Notes: a model not told the origin generated them from the letters alone. Counted from the first letter of the stretch, positions 1 through 12,797 are shown. The stretch: 64,000 nucleotides of DNA from Membranipora membranacea (GCA_914767715.1 OU612066.1:32462283-32526282), one strand, 5' to 3'. Program-made: numbers and translations.

Positions 1-3000
1 GGTACAGGAAATGCTATGCCAAGCCTAGATAGTTGGCTGTTGATATCACTGATAAATTCCAATATCTATTTTGTTTATTTTTATTTAGTCGTATCCACTA
101 AATTCGTGTCTTCATGCCTCGCCTAATCAAATGGATGTTGGCCCTGTATTTACGCAAGACTGTATAAAGGTTTGCCTATCTAATCAAATCTAATCTAATA
201 AAATGATGCCTAAAATGATACTTGTGATTATTATAATTACTAATTACTAGACTAATGGTTGAATAATAATGCTAGAACTAATAAGTGATTATGATGTAAT
301 GCATGTAAAAATGATCTCTTTTTTTCAGCAATTCTAAGGTCACCACTGCATTACCAAACTCTTCCCTTCTCGCTAGACATTGCTTCAAAATAAATTCACC
401 TTTGATTTTATTTCGTTTTCTCTTTTTTTTTTCTTCTTTTTTTTCAGATTTTGGGGCTTTTCTTTCCCTTTCTGGCATAATTGGCCACATCCTGATACAC
501 AAGGGCCAAAATAAATTCGTTTCCTGTTATCTATTAATAGGTAAGGTGTGTCCTGTGATATTGTAAAGTAACTGACGGGAAAAGACAATATCATGCAATG
601 TAGAAATAACAAATCTTGCAGTACTTTATTGTAAGTTAAATATTCAAAGTTTGGCATTAAAGCTGGATCATCCTTTTGATCCTTTGAAATGTCTATGAAA
701 TCAATTTTATTACAGTGGAACAGGTCGGCTTTTGCCTATTATTAGTAGGTCTATGCACTCAATAAATAATAAATGGAAATTACGGTCAAATCCACAATGC
801 ACGTTTCATCGACAACTCCCTTGTGACCTTTTGAATAATAAAACTAGAAATAATAATAATAATAACATGTTAACATATATACCGCTCAATTTTATTCACA
901 CAGATATTTTCTAAGAGATGAACATTACATCATTTATGCCTGAACTGGGTCCTCAATGCCATGCTGATAAATAAATAATGCAATCAATCTATATGCACCA
1001 ACAACGAAAAATGTTTGCTATGATAATTGTTTGTCACATCAAGGGAAGAGTTTATTATGAGTAGATTGTAGCTTAAAGCTACTATAAAATATGTATGAAC
1101 AACCTAATAAACCCAATCAAGTTAACACATGGATAAAGTGACAAGTTTGATCATTTAGTTCATATGTTCAATGATGTGTGGTTTATGGTGTAATGGGACT
1201 GCTCAGAGTATTTGTACATGGAGTTTTAAATCCTGAATCTACCACTACCTAAGTGGCGGATAATTTCTACTGAGACAAAGGAAGACTAATGGGCTACGAG
1301 TGTGAAAACTATTCAATTATTGCCCGATCATTAGAAACAAGAAACTCTGGGTTGCTAAATATCCATCTGATGCTTAATTACCAAATAAGCTGTGTTGCTT
1401 CAAAAGGGAAATTCAACTAACTAACTTCCACAATAAGATTCATAAATGTTCAGACTTCAAGGTTCGGACATACATTAGAGGTTATTAGAGATTTGGGGAA
1501 ATTTTTTCTTCCACTGAGCAAATATGGCAAGCATTAGCATGAAAAACATGTTTACTATATTCATAAATATATAGATTTTATTTGAAACATATATCATTTG
1601 AGTGTCTTTTTTTGTTAGTTAACTAGGTCAACATTAGAGCGTTTATATAAATCAGCAGTTTTGACGCTGTGCATAACATAGTTTTGATGATGATGTTTGA
1701 TGATACAGTACTGTGTTAAACTTTGTAATTTTTAATTATTTTATCCTAACCCTTGAGCCTCATATTTTGTAGTTATCTTATCTCGGCTCATGCATTACCA
1801 AGTACCAGAGCACGCCTTTATAGGAAGATATTTTTTCATTAATCTCAGCTGTTCACAGGTTTTCCTTGTTCCTTTTATCTAAATAACAGATAAGACACCA
1901 GATATCTTTTTCGCAATTTCCACCTTCTCGTCCTACTACTACGACTACTACTACTGATATTACTGTATTTCTCAGTATTGCATTATGCATTATGTGGCTG
2001 ATGTTAAACTTTCTGCATTTTCTAAGGTAACAAGGCGGAATTTCCACCTATAAAGTTTTTGCTCTGCCCATTATAATAATGAACGGATCATAATTGCTAC
2101 AATTGTACTCATAAATATTTCTAGTGTAGTTGAAGCTTTCTTTTACGAATCTACCTTTGATGAAGCTGTGATAGGGTATTTTTATGATTTCCAAAACACT
2201 TTAAGTTGCTCGCCTATACACATGTCACATCCCGCAGGATAGTCTTCCGGCAAAAGTGGCATTCCCCTCCAAAGAAAAGGCGACTCCTAGAGTTCACGGT
2301 TATGAGATACAATAGCCAGCAGTTCCAAACAATGATGATGATGATGATGATAAACGTACACAGGCATAGTGAATTAAAATTAGACATATGCTGCTCAGAC
2401 AAACAAATTAATTAACATTATGTGGTGCGGTATGAGGCAATTTTCTAGCCATAAATCTGGCTAAGCAGCTTTTTTTTATTACTGAATTTAAAGCGTAAAG
2501 CCAAGTGCACTAGTCTGTGTGTGGGGAGTTTTTTTGGGGGGGGGGGGAGGGGGCTTGGCTGGGTTGGAGCTTATACCTTTAGCCATATGAACCAACAGCA
2601 GGGTGTGAAAGCTCATAAAATGCTTTGTCAGGCAGTCTTGAGACAGTCTCTAGTGCATAGACCCAGATCACCTAGCAGACAAAGCAAAATGCTCTTGAAA
2701 ATATCAGTGAACTTAAACCTTTGGTTTTCACTTTGAACAACAACTGAAAGGAATTATATTTATTATATTATTTATGTTCAATATAATGTAATGAAATGTA
2801 TTAGCACTGTGCTGTGACTCCAATAATATACTGTGAAAAAAGTGTAGAAAACCCATTACATTGACAAAGCATTTTCTCATTAAATTTATACTTTATTTCC
2901 GTATATAATAAACAAAAAATACTTAGTAGGTATTAGGTTTTAGGTTTATTTTACATCCTCTATCATAATTATGCGACAAAACTGGATGCTTTGAGAGCTG

Positions 3001-3085
3001 TTTGGCACTTAAAAATTATTGTAAATAGATAAAACTGTTGTTCCGAAACATCATAAAGTAATTGAAAACACTATCTTGCCTTTTC
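1..3085. other. intergenic, no gene recognised
   Basis: No exon with recognisable protein similarity was seen on either strand. The stretch is AT-rich with short simple repeats: an AAT run near 845-865, a CTA/CTG-type run near 1935-1955, an ATG run near 2331-2351 and a G12 tract at 2536-2547. The open frames here are low-complexity or translate these repeats. A long polypyrimidine tract ending in cag near 420-447 looks like a splice acceptor, but nothing coding-like follows it. Confidence 0.6.
2536..2547 (+). repeat. poly-G homopolymer (G12)
   Basis: Twelve consecutive G, then A and another G run, preceded by a T run. It is the first of five long G tracts in the window, all of which read as G on the plus strand. 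Confidence 0.9.
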
Positions 3086-3093
3086 ACTGTGCG

Positions 3094-3540
3094 TCATCTG
3101 GCAGGTCTGAAAAAGTACTTCGAACGAGAGGACAATCTATCGTGGTTAAAAATGATTCGGTCATACAAAGGATGGTGTACATTATTCAAAATCTTACTAA
3201 AATTGCATTCAGAGATATCAAATAAAAACTTATTTAGCTTTGGTAAATCGAGAGCTATTAGGGCCTCTTCATAATTGAACTCGGGTAATATAACATTGAT
3301 GCATGATATCTGCAGATCCTCTAGTCTCTGTTTGTGAGTATCAGATAAAAAACAGTACCAAGCTGGGGCGCCATAGGTAATCACAGATCTGACATTACTG
3401 GTATAAAAAATTTTCAATCCCTCAACATTAAGGCCTATTGTACTGAGTTCCTTCATCAAAAATAGTCTAGATCTACATTTTCTTATAATTTCATCAGTGT
3501 GGGCATTAGAATATAGTTGACACACCAATATTACTCATTT
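3094..3540 (-). mobile_element. non-LTR retrotransposon (LINE) RT C-terminal fragment
   Basis: The minus-strand frame (open about 144 codons from 3528) reads like the region downstream of the reverse-transcriptase core in jockey/CR1/L2-type LINEs. It has a stretch of the type RKCRSRLFLMKEL, then FYTSNVRSVITYGAPAWY, then an LEDLQ segment. This matches the usual 'kA..rLy.Lr.L...Y.s.irpvl.Ya.p.W....l..iq..a' pattern. No catalytic YxDD core is present, so it is a 5'-truncated remnant. It lies on the same strand as the SLC16-like copy A and overlaps its last codons. It resembles the fragments at 15986-16512 and 31020-31506 in general pattern only. The identity is by pattern recognition; a protein search would name the clade. 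Confidence 0.72.
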
Positions 3541-6500
3541 TGTGTTCTTGATTGACCTCTTGAGCTTGATCATTGGTTGTATTAGTATAAAAATCTTTAG
3601 TGGGATGCCATAAGCTTCTTTTGATCACCAGCATTAGAACCATAAGAAAAAAGCTGGCGAAACTAAGACCGGCCGAGAAGTAAAACAGGGAGCTTAACGG
3701 AAGTATCTGTTGCAGTTTTGCTAACAAAGGAGGTGCAGCAAGAGCTCCTATCCCACCACTAGTCTGAGATATAGCATACACCAGACTGTGAGATCGCTTA
3801 CCATTCAGATGCTTCACAATATTAGCAATGTTTGAAAGCACAACTCCATACATACCACCATAAACGCAGTATATGCTCACCATCACATAAACATTGTCTA
3901 TTAACCCCATTATAGAGGCACAACATCCCATTAAACCAACTGCAACTAGGTGAACCAAATATTTGTTGGCATCAATTTTCCCATTGATAAATGACATGGC
4001 TATTGTCATAGCTAGCTGCCCAACACCAAACAATACAGATGACAATCCTGCCCAGAGGTCGCTTTTGTAAGTGGTGGTGATGTAACTGTAGAGAAACACC
4101 CTCAGAAGAACATTACTTCCGTTCCAGAGTGTCGTATTGAGAAAGTATACCCCCAATACTGGTGATGCAACCCTTTTAAACGACTTGGATATGTTGCTTT
4201 CTGCAGCATGAGCAGCTTCTGTTCTTCCACTTGTACTACTTTGTTTTATTGGTCGATAAATGAGAGCTCCAAGAATGTTCAGCGTCAGAAACCCTCCGAG
4301 AATAAAAGTGGCATCTCTGTAGTCAACAACCTTTAGAAAAAAGTTTTTAAAAGCTCAGCTTACGAAGTGGGAGTACATTTTCTTGTACCTCAGAAAAAAA
4401 GCGCATAGAGTATTGATATTATTATGCTCAACCCTTGATCATCAAGAATTTTTCATGGAGTGTCATATTTTATCAAGGCTTGCATTAGCCTGTCTTGACA
4501 AGCTTTGTCAACCACCGAACAAAGCTTGTTAAGGCTAGGCTTGCATCAGGGCCATAAATGTCGATTGTAAATGATTCATTAAAACCAGTGGGTCTTATCA
4601 CAGCCTCACTTGAATGCATGGGTGGCAAGATATTGGATGCCTTAATGTTCAAAGTGGCTCTGATTGATTTAATCTCAAGAACAAGAACTGGATTTTTTTT
4701 GTATTTGTCATCATAAAATAATTATTAAAATCATCATAACTATAATCGTTATCATTTATTATACGAAACGGAGTTGTCTCATTTATATGCATGTTAAGAG
4801 AACTCCAATATGCAGACATTTCGGTTCTTCAAGCATTAGACTTCCTTGTGGTGAACTTGCATCATCAAAAAGCTGACACATACAGTTTTTTTTTATACAA
4901 TTATTTAGATCAAAAGTAGAAAAAACAATATCCTTCTATCATAATTAGCAAGTTTGTCGGAATATCCAAAATGACATGTTGGCTGGGTTCCATATTTGTT
5001 AGGAAATCACCTGCAAGCTTCCTGTCAGGGCATTTAGTGCATATTTTTTGCCAAGGAGTAATCTTACAGCACTTGAAATGTTAGGTTTTTTTTGTCTTTT
5101 TCTTTTGAAATATCTTGGCTTTTGGGTTTGAACTTTTGTCATCATAATTTAATCTACTTTTATTGCCGCATCTCGAACGAAAATCTTGGCTCAACTGGCT
5201 GCAGCATACTAAACACTATTGCACAAGTAGGCCTTGTCACAAGTTTGCTCTTATACTGATTCGTTTCCTTAATTGATAGCTGGCCCAGCAAATCACAGGC
5301 GTATCATGTTAGCATCCACAAATTATTTTATCACCCTCTTATTAGGTTCATAAGTGGTTTATTTTAGGGCTGTATTGTTCTTAAGGAAATTATTTAAGGG
5401 TTATTATCAGGTATGCTGTGAAAAGTTACCAGTGACCATCAACTTCAAGGTGAATCATTTGCTGTTTTGAGACATGATATTTGCGAAAATATACTAAATC
5501 ATCACAGTAAGGATATATCCTTACTCATAATGAATTGAAAGGTCATATTTATATAATAATGTAATAATCAGTTCTTACCTCCAAAAGTTTCTGAGTGATA
5601 AATGGGAAAATAAGAGCACCTAGAGCGCTCCCAGCTCCTTGAATAGTAAAAGCCATATGTATTTTTTTGTCAAAGTAGGATGGAATCACTGATATTCCCA
5701 CTATATGTAACGTGCATAGCGATGCCGCTGTAAAATATGAAATATGAGACTATGGTTATCCACACATTATGTGTTTAAATTGCGAATAACACATAGAAGC
5801 CGTGCTTATTTCAACATGTTACATGCAACACATACATGTAACCACAAAATTTTTAAATGTTTTGAAATGCTTTTTTTCAGCTCTGAGTTTTAAATTTTCT
5901 CAAAAAACTATCATTTAGGATGTTTGCATTCCTGGCTAGAGATATACAAGACACCTTTGATCCAGTTTGCTTGCATTTCAGTTGCTCCCCTTCCGCTGGT
6001 AACACCAAAGGCAAAAAGCCTGTGTCGTGACGAGTACAGGGGGAGCAAATCCTAATGCAGGCAAATCAACTAAACTTGGTGTACAAGAGACGCAGGTATA
6101 CTAAAGATATACCAGGTGAGTTACATAACTGAACTACAGCCAATAGCCCGTTATCACCACTAGGATGACAAAATAAAAACGTACAAGCAATGACATCTCA
6201 TGTACTTTCGTTGGTTAACCAAGCGAAGCGAAGCAAAGGATGGTGGCCATATTTCTGAATCACCTATAACAAAAAATGAATAATATGCAGATATTTCATC
6301 TCATCCAAAACATAACTTTACTCCCCATGGCATCGATCACTCTGCAATTTTGCCCAAAGTAAACACTCCCGCTACGCAGATATAATAATATGATCAGTTG
6401 TATATCTGTAATTACTCTTCTCACTTTATAACTTACAAGTCAAAATGCTATAACTAAGTATAACATGCCAGAGCTCTGTAGCGAAACCACTGAGCACAAT

Positions 6501-9500
6501 GCCAGCCACTGCTGAAACTGTCGTTACTGTGACTGTTCTTCTGGCCCCAAGCTTGTTCACCACGATCACTGATATGGGCGCTGTAAATGTAAAGCAAAGC
6601 TATAGAGTGGCAGGTCCATTTTGAATTCGATGCAATCTGTCGGCTCATTTTCACTGTTCTTGAAAAGTGTCAGGGTGGGAAAAACCCTGCCATAATTCAA
6701 TGGCAGATATACATATCATCCCAGCGAACTGCAATTTAATCTACCACATAAATATCATCCTATGCCACTCTCATTGTCACACAGGAATATAGTTCAATAA
6801 TGCTTGCTTTTTTAATTGTTGTTACAGACAAAACACATGACAGGAACCATCCAGAAACGGTCAAAGTTCCATAATATTTTGCTTTTTAATTGTTATTGCG
6901 GACAAATCACATGACATGAAATGAACTATCTAAAAACAAATGACCTCATTTTGAACCACGAGGTGATGTACCAGTTTATAATCCATACAAATATTAATGA
7001 TTTTACATTATAGTTTAAATTTCAAGGTGTCAGGATTTTATTATGAAACTAACGTTGAGTTTAATATACACAGCAGGATTAACAACCTATCAGTAGATAA
7101 GATTTTTAGATGAACACAACACTGAATGGTGTTTTATTACATTTTTAAATTAACCCTGGTTTGCGGAGCTTTCTATTTTTAGCATCAGCTTATTATTGCC
7201 TCCCCGCCTTCTGCAATATATGATGACCTGAACTCCAGAGCGACTGACATTATGAATGGTGAGAGAATTGAAACTTAATATCATACTACACACCTAATAC
7301 CGTCTCTGAACACTATCAGACCCTGTACAGCACAATACAGTACAATACATGACAGTACCACAGTAACACTATCAGACCCAGTACAGCACAATACTGCTAC
7401 CATCACTCCTAGTAAAAGAAGAAAGAGAATACAACTACAAGTTACCATCAACCTAAGTAATACTTGCACCAGCTGCACCTGATTGCACAACACTATATCA
7501 TCAACGTGAAACCACCTACCAGAAACCCGTGTCACATGTATATCAGTGGCACAACAATAAGTATACAGGGCAGTTAGCACTATGACAGAGTAGCATCAGG
7601 ACCATTGTCCTATTCGGTTGTATTTTAGACTGTCAAGTGAGAGAGTAGTATTCAGAGCGTTATTCTGTGTAGACGTGTGTATATTGAGATTAGATTTTAA
7701 GTGACAAATTGTGTGAATTCATCGATTGTATAATATAATATGACTGGTATTGTTGTGTAATTCTGGGTAATAGCAGCTATATCTGTGCTATCATTGCTTA
7801 TATCAGCACTCATCTGACATTTTAAACAACAAAGATAAAAATTAGGATACGGATACAGAGATTGCCAGGTCAGATTATTTAGAACACCTTTTAATATTTT
7901 TAACCTTATATAAATATTTTATACATGTATTTTGTCTCAATTGAATTAAACGGTCAGGGTAATTAAATAAATAGTCTTATCCTAAACAAATTAGGTTTAT
8001 GCCTGTCTGGTTGACGCAAATTGGTAATCATATCCACCTGACTCTTCAGTAGTCGCAATTGTGTAGTTAAGGGCTGTCTAAAACTTCATGCACTTGTGGA
8101 CGGCCTTGTTGGCGCTTTCATTTATCAGAGCTGAATCATATTAAGTATCATAAATCACAGAAGAACGACAGCTCAGTCATTCAAAGACAGAGTTTGTTGT
8201 ATCATATTGAGGAATAAAATTGACAGTCCTGATAAGACAGGAATTGCATCAGCCGCTATCGAAAGCTGCCATACATACAAAGTGAGGCGTGTGATGATTT
8301 AAATAGACTGCGTATTATAATAGCCTGGAATTAAATCTAAGTGCAATATTGAGACGTGTATCAGTGTATCGTGTATCAGTGTATCGTGTATCGTGTATCA
8401 GTGTATCGTGTATCAGTGTATCGTGTATCAGTGTATCGTGTACCAGTGTATCGTGTATCAGTGTATCGTGTATCAGTGTATCGTGTATCAGTGTATCGTG
8501 TATCAGTGCATCTTGTATCAGTGTATCAGTGTATCGTGTATCAGTGTATCGTGTATCAGTGTATCGTGTATCAGTGTATCGTGTATCAGTGTATCGTGTA
8601 TCAGTGTATCGTGTATCAGTGTATCGTGTATCAGTGTATCGTGTATCAGTGTATCGTGTATCAGTGTATCGTGTATCAGTGTATCGTGTATCAGTGTATC
8701 GTGTATCAGTGTATCTTTGAGACCCTTCTGTGGGTTATATAATGATTGCATAATTCAAGCAAAGAAGGCTTTCAGTGCTAAAACCGAATAGAACCTAAAA
8801 CTAAAGATAAAAACCCACTCGCTCATCAAAGAGTAGACTCGGAGCAAGCCAACTACACCTTGTTGTGTACACGGCCCAGTCCGTTTCTCACAAAAGTCCT
8901 AGAGCGATGGTAAATTAATCAAAATAGCAACAACCTATTTGACTCATATCTTGGTGCTATCCTGCTATTCAGAGCTTGTGGAATGCAATTGAATAGAAAA
9001 TTCTAGCTTCTAGACAGGATACCATGACTATCGATAGTCTCGACTCCGCCTGGTTCAAGGATTCATTGAAATATTTGTGCTGCAAATTGATTCAATACAC
9101 CAATTAAAAATCAATAGTCACCAACTAATTTCCATTTAATTTATCACTTGGCACTTAGGCAGGCTGAATCTGCCAACAAACTTGAACTTTTTAGAAGCTT
9201 TAGAACAAATATACTGATACAACTATTTCAATCCTCCAATGAATAATTAATTGATCACTCACTTAGTTTCGATAAAGACTTCATCACGAGGCAGGATGAC
9301 GGTACAAGCATAAACAGTGACAGCAAACCTAAACTGAGTGAGGCCTAGATTTAGAATTTAGAGAACGTTTGAATCAGGTCTCGTGTGACAAAAACATGAA
9401 TAGAGAGACAACCAAGCAACAAAGTGTTTGCCCTTTCAATACTCATTTGATGGAATCCTTTTCCTAGGTCAGATTATCTGGTGATGGATCAAGTGACAAA

Positions 9501-10736
9501 AAGTCTTCCAAATGGAAGCATAAGGCAAAAAGAGTCTGAGAGAAAATTCATGGACTGAAATAAGCTGCTAGTTTTCTAAGCAAGTTTTCTTGTTTCATTG
9601 TCAAATGCGCAAATAATATCATATCAAATAGTTTAACTTTGAGATTACTAAAATGCCTAAATAATGTAAAAGTTATGTCCTAAGCAACATAGAGGAACAA
9701 TAATTAATTTGGGTAAAGATCAATTTAGTGATAGGCCAGTCGATGACCTGAGAATATTATTTATTTGGGTAGCTGCAAAATTCTAATACCCGAATAGACC
9801 GTGTTTTTGTACCGGTACATCAAAACGTATTGGACGAGAAAATATCAGACCTTGAAAACTGCCGTGAACTTAGAAATTGATATGGCGTGGCTGTGGACTA
9901 TTGGTGTTCCATTCTGTTCTAGTTAAAAAATAGATGTTTTGGTAGGCTGGGAATGATGTTATAGATCAGTCAGTGGGCCACGTTTAAAAATTAACATGCA
10001 TGCATGTACTCAGCAGTATTGTCATGTAAGATAATGTATGTTATATGGACTGACCACCATGTGTATTACAACTTGATATGATGATTCTATTTTGATTTGG
10101 CTTGCAAACATAACTCAATGCTGGGATGTGATGGAATCAAGAAGTTAATAAATACTTGGAGTGGAGGGATTGCCGAGGCCATTCACTGCAGGGATTAGCT
10201 CAGTTTTGTTAGCTGTATTGTGTAGTGCAGCTGTAACAGCATCATTCAGATCCTCATGTTTCCTCATATGCATACTTAGCTCTGTTGTCACCAATGAGTG
10301 TATGCAACAAGACTTGATGTGTGTTTTGGACATGAGTAAACTTTGAGCCTAAATAAACCAGTCGCAGCGTTTGAGCTTTAATATGGGCAAGTGGGCCACC
10401 TAAAAATGGAGAGCGGGCCAAATTTGGCACACGGACCATAGTTTTAGCACTCCTGTTATAGATCATAGTTTATTTTTTTAAACTTACGACAAACAAGAAG
10501 CCTTACTAAAAATGCCTTACAAGGAAGTACATTTTTTGTAAGGATCTTAAAGCGAGATACTTACAGAATGCCAGGAGGATTGCCGAAGAAACTGCTCCAG
10601 CCCAGCTGCTATCAACAGAAAATTTCCTGCTGTAAAACTGAACGAGGACACCGATTGACCCAAATGAAAACCCATGGGTCAAGATATTTGTGATAAACAC
10701 TGTAAACAATACCAACCAAGAGTGTCTTGTCTCCAT
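3506..10736 (-). CDS. SLC16/monocarboxylate-transporter-like MFS carrier, copy A (four exons, intact)
   Basis: Coding exons on the minus strand are 10736-10565, 6580-6437, 5727-5579 and 4330-3506. All have GT..AG introns and compatible phases (1, 1, 0), giving 429 codons plus stop. The product looks like a 12-helix major facilitator of the SLC16 (MCT) family. TM1 begins HSWLVLFTVFITNIL (residue 6 on), followed by a GARRT loop between TM2 and TM3 (residues 69-73). A YFDKK...IQGAGSALG block (about residue 123 on) corresponds to the MCT TM5 signature. The second half, encoded by the long last exon, carries the remaining helices. MCT-type carriers move monocarboxylates or other small organic anions across membranes, often with protons; the substrate here cannot be read. 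The usual DGGWGW-type TM1 start and the TM8 Asp/Arg pair of MCT1-4 are not evident. The start is the ATG at 10736, matching copy B's start. The stop falls within or next to a LINE fragment. Exon sizes nearly equal those of copy B, so this is a paralogue. Intron 1 is about 4.0 kb and carries a minisatellite; intron 3 (4331-5578) shows nothing else beyond a weak hairpin near 4470-4560. Confidence 0.88.
5948..6086. repeat. foldback / inverted repeat in intron 2 of copy A
   Basis: A left arm at about 5950-5990 (ttgcttgcattt...gctcccc) and a right arm at about 6040-6086 (gggggagcaaatcctaatgc) are imperfect reverse complements around a roughly 50-bp centre. It is probably a short MITE remnant. The target-site duplication is not clear. 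Confidence 0.6.
7309..7394. repeat. short direct repeat pair in intron 1 of copy A
   Basis: A 30-bp unit starting aacactatcagaccc occurs at 7309-7338 and 7365-7394 with one mismatch. Related GTACAG/CAATAC words fill the spacer, which suggests local slippage. Confidence 0.75.
8355..8716. repeat. 15-bp minisatellite (unit cgtgtatcagtgtat)
   Basis: About 24 units of a 15-bp repeat lie inside intron 1 of SLC16-like copy A. The 3' half, from about 8520, is essentially perfect; the 5' half carries variant units, including cases with part of a unit missing, and a single substitution (gtacc). Because 15 is divisible by 3, every frame stays open on the plus strand and one on the minus, producing long spurious repeat-protein ORFs (YRVSV / VYQCI / ISVSC types). 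There is no start context, codon bias or splice evidence for a protein. Confidence 0.93.
8717..10564. other. remainder of intron 1 of copy A
   Basis: No exon or clear element was recognised on either strand. ORFs near 10145-10470 lack protein-like composition or homology patterns. Confidence 0.5.
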
Positions 10737-12533
10737 GATGGGAAAATTGACTATGATGAAGATTATATTTATTTAATTGTCCCTCTCTTATTTGATATAA
10801 TGTTTTCAAGTAGCTATAAAGGTTGCATGTGGTAGGTGGAGTGTTAAATCCACTCAATACATAGCAAATGCACTCATCTAGAACGATATTAAGCGGTCCA
10901 CACACCAGCTACAAAACCTGAGCTAGAAAAAATAAAATAGAGCTTGAAATTCTAGCTTTGCTTATTATCTCCTCATTTTTCACTGCAAACACAAAGCGTG
11001 TTTACAAGCTGCGATATAATCATAAGGTTAGCTGTCAGCCAATGATATTCCATAAACAAAGCCTTTTAATGATACCCGGCATAAACGTCATGAAAAATAC
11101 AACTGGTAACTGTTAATTAACCAAGGAGACTATTCTCTCGCTAGCCAAAGATTGCCCTAGTATAATCTGCTGCGAGAAGTGTTGTAGCGTGTAATTATAA
11201 GCCGCTTACTATAAAAGGGGCGGAACTTAGACCACTAAACAAACAGGTTTCCCTAGCGAAGCTGTAAATAATCACACGTGTGCAGTCCCTATTACTGAGA
11301 TAACCTGTAGATAATAAAGTGGTCATAAAGGAGCCGCCGGTTCAGATTCACTTTCTCCATCCCTATCTAGCATACCTGACAAGTCTCCCTATTTGGTAGA
11401 AAAGCTCCCAGTTTTTAGGGATTTTTCCTCCCCTCCCTATCTCCTGTTTTCCTCCCTTTTCTCAGCCTCCTTCACCCAGAAAATTGTAAGCTTATCTTTG
11501 CAAGGGAAAATATGTTTTCCTACCTCCACATACACCTATGTATGTGCTTTACCATTACTGCTTGTATGCAGCTATTCAATATCTTTAAAACTATATCATC
11601 TGTAAAATCAGGTAAAATAACGCAATTCATAATTTGAACGCTCAAGTTTCAGCTTAGCGAGAAGTGAAGGGTCAAATTTACCTGCATTTGAGTTCATCCG
11701 CAGAGATCTCCTAATTACTGAGTTTGCCAACTTGTCATATATGCTATCCAGGCTGATAGATCACCCAATTCTGGTTCTGACATATGCTCCATTTTGAGCC
11801 AAATGTGTCAAAACGTTTTGTTTGCACCGATGATATAAAATTTGTCGTCATGAGTTTTACACTCATGAACAATGCCCTATCAATCAATGATAACTAATTT
11901 ACATATAGCTCTTTTTCTAATTAAATAGTTAATAAATTAATATTATTGAAAGTCATTAAAGCTAAACATTCCTCAACTATATTTGACTCTGCTGATGAAC
12001 TTTTGAAAGTTAATCTTCTTTTTTATTTTCTTTAAAAAGATATGAAAATGTGTAGGAATACAATGAATTTGACTACTAATACTACAAATATTTTGATAAC
12101 TTACAGTGTCCCTACTGTGCCTCAGCAGCTGTACCGCATGATATTGATTTTCTAGTGTATTATAAATCAATAGATCATTAATCATCATGCTTTACGCTAT
12201 ACGCTTTAAGCTACATTAAATATGGCTTTCCCCATCTGTCATTGACTATGACATGGTCCTTCACTGGGCTGTAAGCAGTGTAGTGAGAAAGAAAATGAGA
12301 GAAATGTATCCTTTAATAAAGGGTAATCATAAAAAATATCTGTCTGAAAAAACAGTCTCCAAATTGAAAAAATGATACCCAGTCATAAAATTCAAACTTA
12401 AAAGCGCACTGCTGTACTTAGATCTCCAGCACCAAAAGTGAAATTTTAATAGCATTCTCCCTATAATCACAAAAACCAGACTGAGCTGACAGAGTAACCT
12501 CGAAACTGAACTACAACAAAAGCGATGACTAAC
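10737..12533. other. 5' flank of copy A, no gene recognised
   Basis: This is the upstream region of SLC16-like copy A, which is on the minus strand. No clear TATA box was found within 100 bp of its ATG. ORFs at 11393-11605 and 11973-12188 have no recognisable family pattern. Confidence 0.5.
11211..11218 (+). promoter_or_regulatory. TATA-box-like element
   Basis: TATAAAAG is followed at once by a G/C-rich stretch (gggcgg), a strong match to a metazoan TATA box for plus-strand transcription. A palindromic E-box-like cacacgtgtg lies about 60 bp downstream (11274-11283). No coding exon was recognised downstream, so it may be chance, a non-coding transcript start or part of a repeat. Confidence 0.3.
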
Positions 12534-12667
12534 CTCTCGTTATAAAGCCAAGCTAAGAAATCTTTGGAGGTGAAGTAGTCCGAGCTGGCCATCCAATGTC
12601 CGTCAGACCATAACAGATCAGGTTTATATGTGTTCACTAATTCATGTAACTCCGGGATTGTCTTCCC
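12534..12667 (-). pseudogene. orphan alpha-L-fucosidase (GH29)-like exon
   Basis: The minus-strand exon runs from acceptor ttatgcag (exon start 12667) to donor gttagt (exon end 12534), 134 nt, encoding 44 residues plus 2 nt. The translation contains [19 protein letters not shown] and FLAWLYNE. These match the GH29 segment where animal fucosidases read 'PELYELV..Y.PDL.WSDG' ... 'FLAWLYN'. In that family the Asp of the WSDG segment is the catalytic nucleophile, and it is retained here. The frame is open and the splice sites are intact, but I found no neighbouring fucosidase exon, including none encoding the usual downstream VVNDRWG region. It is therefore either one exon of a gene with very long introns or, more likely, a stranded duplicate. 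Homology is confident; gene status is not. Confidence 0.75.
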
Positions 12668-12797
12668 CTGCATAATTATAAAACATTTATGATAACAGTC
12701 ACATAGTGAGGCTCAATGTTCGACATTTATAGAGTAAGCCGTGATTAAACTTTTATGATTTCAACCTGAAAAATATATAACTACATGTCTCTGGATT

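Noticed and set aside
420-460. Strong polypyrimidine tract plus cag as a splice acceptor
   Set aside because: No coding exon with family similarity or donor follows; probably simple sequence.
6454-6654. 66-codon minus-strand ORF
   Set aside because: Wrong-frame shadow of exon 2 of SLC16-like copy A; the phase-1 frame of 6580-6437 is the real one.
8355-8716. Possible CRISPR-like array
   Set aside because: Units are contiguous 15-mers without unique spacers, in a eukaryotic intron.
8349-8791. Long ORFs on both strands encoding YRVSV/VYQCI/DTLIH repeats
   Set aside because: They are translations of a 15-bp minisatellite whose period is divisible by three; no splice, start or composition support.
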